A stretch of DNA of 45,876 nucleotides from Bacteroidales bacterium UBA5072. Lineage in GTDB: Bacteria; Bacteroidota; Bacteroidia; Bacteroidales; UBA10428. The translations under genes and the position numbers were made by a program. The notes under the pieces were generated by a model. It ran no database searches, was not told the DNA's origin, and saw only the letters and a list, made by a program, of their open reading frames with translations. The DNA lies in assembly GCA_002415855.1 (NCBI GenBank), contig DIAS01000017.1, forward strand, positions 1-45,876. The letters run 5' to 3'. This document shows, piece after piece, positions 41,391 to 45,876 of this stretch (its first letter is position 1; each line of letters starts with the position of its first letter).

Positions 41391-43012
41391 GTATATACCT
41401 TTTCCCCGTCGACAAATGTTTCCAAAATCCTGACCCTGGGGATCACGGCTTCGTTAATCAGCATAATATCCTTGTCGAGCACTACAAAATCAGCCGATTT
41501 ACCGGGTTCGAGGCTGCCGGTTGCAGTTTCTTCAAAACAAGCCCTGGCTGCCCAAACAGTCATAGCCAGCAGGGCTTGTTTTCTGCTAAGGGCTTCCTGC
41601 ATCTGAAAACCCTCGGATGGATTTCCCTGTAGGTCTTTACGACTTATGGCTGCATAAAAACCATACAGCGGATTGATCGATTCAACCGGGAAATCGCTTC
41701 CATTGGGCAACCATCCGTTGAGTGCAAGCAGGGTCCTGTATGCATAGGCGGTTTTTAACCTATCAGAACCGAGTCGCTCGCCGGCCCAGTCCATGTCCGA
41801 AGTGGCATGAGTGGTTTGTACACTTGGCACGATACCATATTGCACAAACTTCGGCAAATCATCGGGGTGAACTACCTGGGAATGCTCTATCCGCCAACGC
41901 AGATCATTGTGCTCAGGTAAAATGCTGCTATATATATTCAGCATCAAACGTACCGCAGAATCGCCAATGCAGTGTGTGTTCACCTGATAACCCTTTTCAT
42001 AGGCCATTTGGCAGATCTGCTTCAGGTAGGCAGCGGTACTGACCTGAATGCCCGTGTTGCCTTGATCATCGTTGTATGGTTCGATCAGCAGAGCCCCCCT
42101 TGAACCCAGGGCGCCATCTGCAAACAATTTCACCGACCGGACACTTAATTTGCCGGTCCGGTAGATCCCATGATCAACAAAGTGTTCCAGGTTTGCACGG
42201 TTTGGATTCAGCATGGCATAAACCTTCATTTTCAGCTGACCCGCTCTTTGAAGGGAATCTATCAGCATAACAATGTCCTTGTCAAGTCCAGCATCGCATA
42301 CCGTTGTCAGGCCGGCCTTGAAGCAGTTCCTTTCAGCAGCCTGCAAGGCCCGGATCTTTTCCTGCCGGTCAGCCTGGGGAATATGTTTTTCTACGAGCGC
42401 CATAGCATTGTCCAGAAGAATCCCCTTTAATCCCCCGGCATCATTCAGGATCTCCCCGCCGTCAATGACGGTTCCGGGTTGTATCGCAGAAATGGTAAGG
42501 GCTTTTGTATTTACCCATGCTGCATGTCCGTCTACACGTGTCAAATAAACAGGTATATCGGCAAAGGCTTTGTCGAGCATATGCCTGTCCGGAAACTCTT
42601 TCTTTTCCCAGTTGTTTTGATCCCATCCTCTGCCCAGGATCCATTGGGAAGGATAATCTTCCTGTTGTTTTTTAAGTCGTGCGATGACTTCCCTGACCGA
42701 TCTGGTACCAGAAAGATCAGCCTGTCGCAGCGACTGGCCATACCCAAAGAAGTGACAATGAGAATCAATAAAACCAGGGAAAACGGGGTTCCCCAGCAGA
42801 TCACGTTCCGCGGCTATTTTATACCTTTTCCGTAAATCGCCGGCGGTGCCTGTTCCAACAATCTTTCCCGCTTTGACCACCATGGCCTCAGCTACCGTAA
42901 ATTCAGCATCCAGGGTATAAATCACCCCGTTATAGCATAACAGATCAGCATGTTCTTTCCGGCAACCTGCAACCATAATTAAAGCTGTAATAAGAATGGA
43001 CCTGAACAACAT
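41375..43012 (-). CDS. YtcJ-like amidohydrolase, lipoprotein
   Basis: This 545-aa metal-dependent amidohydrolase of the YtcJ type has the metal-binding GFIDSHCHFFGYG, the segment GRGWDQNNW, and a C-terminal DFPVES motif. The N-terminus (MLFRSILITALIMVAGC from the ATG at 43012) is a lipoprotein signal ending in a lipobox Cys. The in-frame upstream ATG at 43039 adds MIVICTEKT and is less likely. YtcJ-like enzymes hydrolyse amide or cyclic amide bonds, but physiological substrates are mostly unknown. The last residues (INNE) and stop codon lie inside a heptamer tandem array. Confidence 0.9.
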   Translation of the reverse strand: MLFRSILITALIMVAGCRKEHADLLCYNGVIYTLDAEFTVAEAMVVKAGKIVGTGTAGDLRKRYKIAAERDLLGNPVFPGFIDSHCHFFGYGQSLRQADLSGTRSVREVIARLKKQQEDYPSQWILGRGWDQNNWEKKEFPDRHMLDKAFADIPVYLTRVDGHAAWVNTKALTISAIQPGTVIDGGEILNDAGGLKGILLDNAMALVEKHIPQADRQEKIRALQAAERNCFKAGLTTVCDAGLDKDIVMLIDSLQRAGQLKMKVYAMLNPNRANLEHFVDHGIYRTGKLSVRSVKLFADGALGSRGALLIEPYNDDQGNTGIQVSTAAYLKQICQMAYEKGYQVNTHCIGDSAVRLMLNIYSSILPEHNDLRWRIEHSQVVHPDDLPKFVQYGIVPSVQTTHATSDMDWAGERLGSDRLKTAYAYRTLLALNGWLPNGSDFPVESINPLYGFYAAISRKDLQGNPSEGFQMQEALSRKQALLAMTVWAARACFEETATGSLEPGKSADFVVLDKDIMLINEAVIPRVRILETFVDGEKVYTINNE

Positions 43013-43041
43013 TGTTTTTTCAGTACAAATCACTATCAATC

Positions 43042-44298
43042 CTAATCGATCAGTTCCATCATCTCCTTCTCCACCTTTACCCTGGCAACTTTCATCAGTT
43101 CAATAGCCTTTTCGATCTCAGCTTCCTGATGGGTTGCCATCAGCTGAAACCGGAATATTGCTTTGCCTTTTGGAACTGCCGGAAATTCAACCAGGTTGAT
43201 CAGCAATCCCTGGTCAAACACATTCCTGAAGATCATCCTGGCGATTCGCTCGTGACCGATGAGTACCGGAACGATCTGGGTAGGTTTTCCATTCACGGTA
43301 AAACCGTTTTTATGGAATTTATCTACGGTGAAATAAACCAGTTCCTTGAGCCGGCGACGAAGACGTGATCCTTCCTCGGAAAAGATCAGATCGAGGCTCT
43401 TGCTGGCGACATGACATTGCAGGGGGGACGCACCCGTAGAGAAGATATAGGTCGGGGACATGATGGTCAACTGTTTGCGGATTTCCTCGGGCCCGGCGAC
43501 AAAACCGCCATTGGTCCCGAAAGCTTTGCTGAAGGCACCGCAGATAATGACATTTTTCTCATTGTGCATGTCATAGGTCTCCAGCAGCCCGAGTCCTTTT
43601 TCGCCAATCACACCCAGGTCGTGGGCAGTATCAATGATCAGAATAGCCTCGTACTTGTGGACGAGTTCCATCAGCCGCCGCAGATCAGGCGCATCTGAAT
43701 TCATGGAGAAGAGCGTTTCGGTAATAACGAACAACCCGTTTTTATCATCCATCTGCCTGCTTTTTTCAAGGATCTCCTCCAGGTGGGCCATGTCGTTGTG
43801 ATTGAATTTATACAGGTTCTGGGAGGACAGCCGGGCAGCCAGCTGGAGGCAGTTGTGTGCAAGTGCATCCATGACAATGGTGTCTTTCCCGTTGATTAAC
43901 CCGGAAACCGCACCAAAACATGCCATCCAGCCTGAGGGAAAAACAAGGCAGGTTTTCTGTTTCAGGACAGCAGCCAGCTTTTCCTCAAGCTGATCGGTCC
44001 ATACTGTTCTCCCTGTGAGGGTAGGGGAGCCTGCACTGTGTATGATCCCGTGCTTTTCAATGAATTCCCTTACCGAGTTGATAATGGCTTGATTTTGGGA
44101 GAAACCCAGATAGTCCTGTGTTCCGAAATTCATTGCCCTCCGGCTGTCATGGGTCAGGCCAAAAGGCCACAGGTGCTGTTCTTCCCTTAACATTCCCCAT
44201 TGATTGAAGGGGGCATATCTTTCTGCAAGGGTCTTACCTGAAAAATTCATGAAATTCAGACCGCTGCCCTCAAACGGTCCTAATATCTGTAAACTCAT
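43042..44298 (-). CDS. Alpha-oxoamine synthase (SPT/KBL-like PLP enzyme)
   Basis: This 418-aa fold-type I PLP enzyme joins an amino acid with an acyl-CoA, as in serine palmitoyltransferase, KBL or AONS. Seen are HSAGSPTLTGRT near 85-98, the DTAHDLGVIGEKGLG active-site region and the PLP Lys in GAFSKAFGTNGGF. It resembles the lipid-forming members of the family rather than biotin BioF, but the substrate cannot be read with certainty; Bacteroidota use such enzymes for sphingoid bases and for sulfonolipids (capnine). An acyl-CoA synthetase gene lies 49 bp upstream on the same strand and could supply its acyl-CoA. The N-terminus is about 20 residues longer than usual. Confidence 0.88.
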   Translation of the reverse strand: MSLQILGPFEGSGLNFMNFSGKTLAERYAPFNQWGMLREEQHLWPFGLTHDSRRAMNFGTQDYLGFSQNQAIINSVREFIEKHGIIHSAGSPTLTGRTVWTDQLEEKLAAVLKQKTCLVFPSGWMACFGAVSGLINGKDTIVMDALAHNCLQLAARLSSQNLYKFNHNDMAHLEEILEKSRQMDDKNGLFVITETLFSMNSDAPDLRRLMELVHKYEAILIIDTAHDLGVIGEKGLGLLETYDMHNEKNVIICGAFSKAFGTNGGFVAGPEEIRKQLTIMSPTYIFSTGASPLQCHVASKSLDLIFSEEGSRLRRRLKELVYFTVDKFHKNGFTVNGKPTQIVPVLIGHERIARMIFRNVFDQGLLINLVEFPAVPKGKAIFRFQLMATHQEAEIEKAIELMKVARVKVEKEMMELID

Positions 44299-44347
44299 AT
44301 GAATTATAATAAAACGTCATTAAAAAATAACTTTAGGGAATAACCTA

Positions 44348-45876
44348 TTAATCACCCAGTTCACCTTTTTGAACCGAGAAGATTTCCTCGATGATCGTCT
44401 CGTACCGGGTTGAAAGGAATTTACGCTTCAGTTTAAGCGTGGGGGAGAGTTCGCCGGTATTGGGTGTCCATTCTTCCTGAACCAGTCTGAACCGCTTTAT
44501 TTGTTCTGTTTGTCCAAGCTGGTTGTTCATTTCGTTCACCACGCGTTGAAATCGCGCTAAAACCTGGGGGTGCTGTATGAGTTCAAGATTATCGCGGAAA
44601 TCGATACCGTGTCTCATCGCCCAGTTGTGTAAAAAGTTGAAGTCGGGTGAGATGACGGCACTGGCGAATTTCTGGTTCTCACCGATTACCATCACCTGTT
44701 CAATAAATACGGATTCCTTAAGCTTGTTTTCAATAACTTGCGGGGCAATGTATTTCCCATTGGAAAGCTTAAACATTTCCTTTTTACGGTCAGTAATTTT
44801 CAGGTATCTTCCCTCTATCAGCACACCGATATCACCGGTGTGCAGCCAGCCGTCCCCGTCAATTACCTCGCGGGTGAATTCAGGCTCCCTGTAATAACCT
44901 TTCATTACATTGGGCCCTTTGCACAGTATCTCCCCGTCCTCTGCAATCTTAACCTCAACTCCTGGAATTGTCGGACCAACCGTACCTATCCTTATATCTC
45001 CCGTTGAGGGTTCACGGTTTGCTGATATAACCGGTGAGGATTCAGTCATGCCATAACCCTCAACCACAGGTACACCAGCTGCGTTAAAAATTATCCCCAG
45101 CCTGGGCTGTAAGGCAGCACCCCCGGTCACGATCAGCTGAACATTTCCTCCCAGCGCCTCACGCCATTTGCTGAAAACAAGCTTATCAGCGATTTTTAGC
45201 AGAAGCCTGTAAACAGGTCCATTGCCATTTGGTATCTTGTACCTCATACCCAGGTTGACAGCCCAGAAAAAGATCTGCTTCCTGATACCACTGAGATCCC
45301 TGCCTTTTTGGATGATCTTGTCGTAAGTACGCTCCAGCAACCTGGGTACGGATATGAATACATGTGGTTTGATTTCTTTCAGGTTTTCTGCTATGGTACC
45401 CATGCTCTCGGCATAATACACGCTCAATCCCACACTTTGAAAATAGTAATTGATGGTCCGCTCAAAAACATGACTTATCGGTAGAAAGCTCAACGTACGA
45501 TGCGTATGGTTAAAATCGTAAACCTGGGAAATCGATTTGACATTGCTCATGATATTTCCATGCGACAACATCACTCCTTTTGGGTTCCCTGTCGTTCCTG
45601 AGGTATAGATGAGCGTGACCAGGTCATCCGGAGTGATCTCATCTTTTGTTTTTTTGAGCAGCGGACCATACTTTTCAGCATGCTGGCGGCCCATATCAGG
45701 GATTTCCCTCCAGTTCTTTACGCCATCAATTTCATTGTAACTGTAAATTCCCTTAACGGAGGGTATATTTTCGGCAATAGGCTTGATCTTGTCGTGCAAC
45801 GACCTGTCGGATACGATGACCAGTTTCGGTTCACAATTGTTCAGGATGTATGTGTAATCATCTTCACTGATGGTGG
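44348..45876 (-). CDS. Long-chain fatty acid-CoA ligase (5' end outside window)
   Basis: This adenylate-forming enzyme activates long-chain fatty acids with ATP and CoA. The P-loop YTSGTTGNPKGVMLSHGN, the VEGYGMTESSP motif and the C-terminal GDIGVLIEGRYLKITDRKKEMFKLSNGKYI are all intact. The frame stays open to the right edge of the window (upstream codons read TISEDDYTYILNNCEPK before the TTG at 45799), so the true start lies beyond 45876 and the coordinates are partial. It precedes the alpha-oxoamine synthase on the minus strand, suggesting an acyl-CoA supply role. It resembles FACS enzymes more than the aryl ligases of polyene clusters. Confidence 0.93.
   Translation of the reverse strand, partial: TISEDDYTYILNNCEPKLVIVSDRSLHDKIKPIAENIPSVKGIYSYNEIDGVKNWREIPDMGRQHAEKYGPLLKKTKDEITPDDLVTLIYTSGTTGNPKGVMLSHGNIMSNVKSISQVYDFNHTHRTLSFLPISHVFERTINYYFQSVGLSVYYAESMGTIAENLKEIKPHVFISVPRLLERTYDKIIQKGRDLSGIRKQIFFWAVNLGMRYKIPNGNGPVYRLLLKIADKLVFSKWREALGGNVQLIVTGGAALQPRLGIIFNAAGVPVVEGYGMTESSPVISANREPSTGDIRIGTVGPTIPGVEVKIAEDGEILCKGPNVMKGYYREPEFTREVIDGDGWLHTGDIGVLIEGRYLKITDRKKEMFKLSNGKYIAPQVIENKLKESVFIEQVMVIGENQKFASAVISPDFNFLHNWAMRHGIDFRDNLELIQHPQVLARFQRVVNEMNNQLGQTEQIKRFRLVQEEWTPNTGELSPTLKLKRKFLSTRYETIIEEIFSVQKGELGD

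Noticed and set aside
44348..45876. Aryl-CoA ligase of the polyene cluster
   Set aside because: The sequence resembles long-chain fatty acyl-CoA synthetases and lies 8 kb from the cluster next to an alpha-oxoamine synthase, so I do not assign it to the polyene pathway.

Overview
The window looks like a chromosome segment of a Bacteroidota (Bacteroidetes) bacterium, probably an anaerobe or microaerophile. The evidence is indirect but consistent. Gene starts lack Shine-Dalgarno sequences, and several carry TAnnTTTG-type -7 boxes. There is a FucP-like sugar permease, an XylR-type LacI/AraC hybrid regulator, a Flavobacterium-like tyrosine ammonia-lyase and an aryl-polyene/flexirubin-type cluster with a three-domain MMPL-acyltransferase-methyltransferase protein. 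No rRNA, tRNA, insertion sequence, CRISPR array or prophage was seen.

Layout. (1) 31-2817, minus strand: larC-larE-larB, an overlapping operon for the nickel-pincer nucleotide cofactor, with no larA in view. (2) 3036-5521: a Tat-exported DUF362 protein overlapping a membrane polyferredoxin. (3) 5721-6104: rplS, followed by a bidirectional terminator. (4) 6203-8986, minus: an AsmA-like protein with a long coiled-coil tail. (5) 9277-15177: a sugar operon of ROK kinase, GH2 exo-glycosidase lipoprotein, FucP-like permease and XylR-like regulator. (6) 15226-17720: mnmA with an unusual start, a secreted unknown protein, an exported superoxide-reductase-like protein and an unlisted 56-aa membrane protein with two histidines.

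(7) 17811-36236: a large aryl-polyene/flexirubin-type cluster. A rightward arm (17811-25070) carries a thioesterase, two ketosynthases, two ketosynthase-like proteins, an ACP, a deacetylase, a LolA-like protein, a lipoprotein and a dehydratase. A convergent leftward arm (30221-25102) carries an ammonia-lyase, ketoreductase, ketosynthase, ACP, LPLAT-type acyltransferase and a second dehydratase. A third, rightward arm (30484-36236) carries an outer-membrane protein, a GT2-DUF2062 fusion and the trifunctional exporter. The likely scheme is that tyrosine is deaminated to an aryl acid, which is extended by the dissociated FAS/PKS enzymes, attached to a lipid and moved to the outer membrane. No aryl-CoA/ACP ligase, phosphopantetheinyl transferase or dialkylresorcinol (darA/darB) gene is in the window.

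(8) 36344-45876: mostly housekeeping or accessory genes: a secreted unknown protein, a DUF2179 membrane protein, a GH3-family enzyme paired with a LysE exporter, a DUF1684 lipoprotein, an amidohydrolase, and an alpha-oxoamine synthase beside a long-chain acyl-CoA synthetase that runs off the right edge. Two heptanucleotide tandem arrays (36961-37051 and 41321-41390) lie here; the second overlaps the end of one gene and the start of the next.
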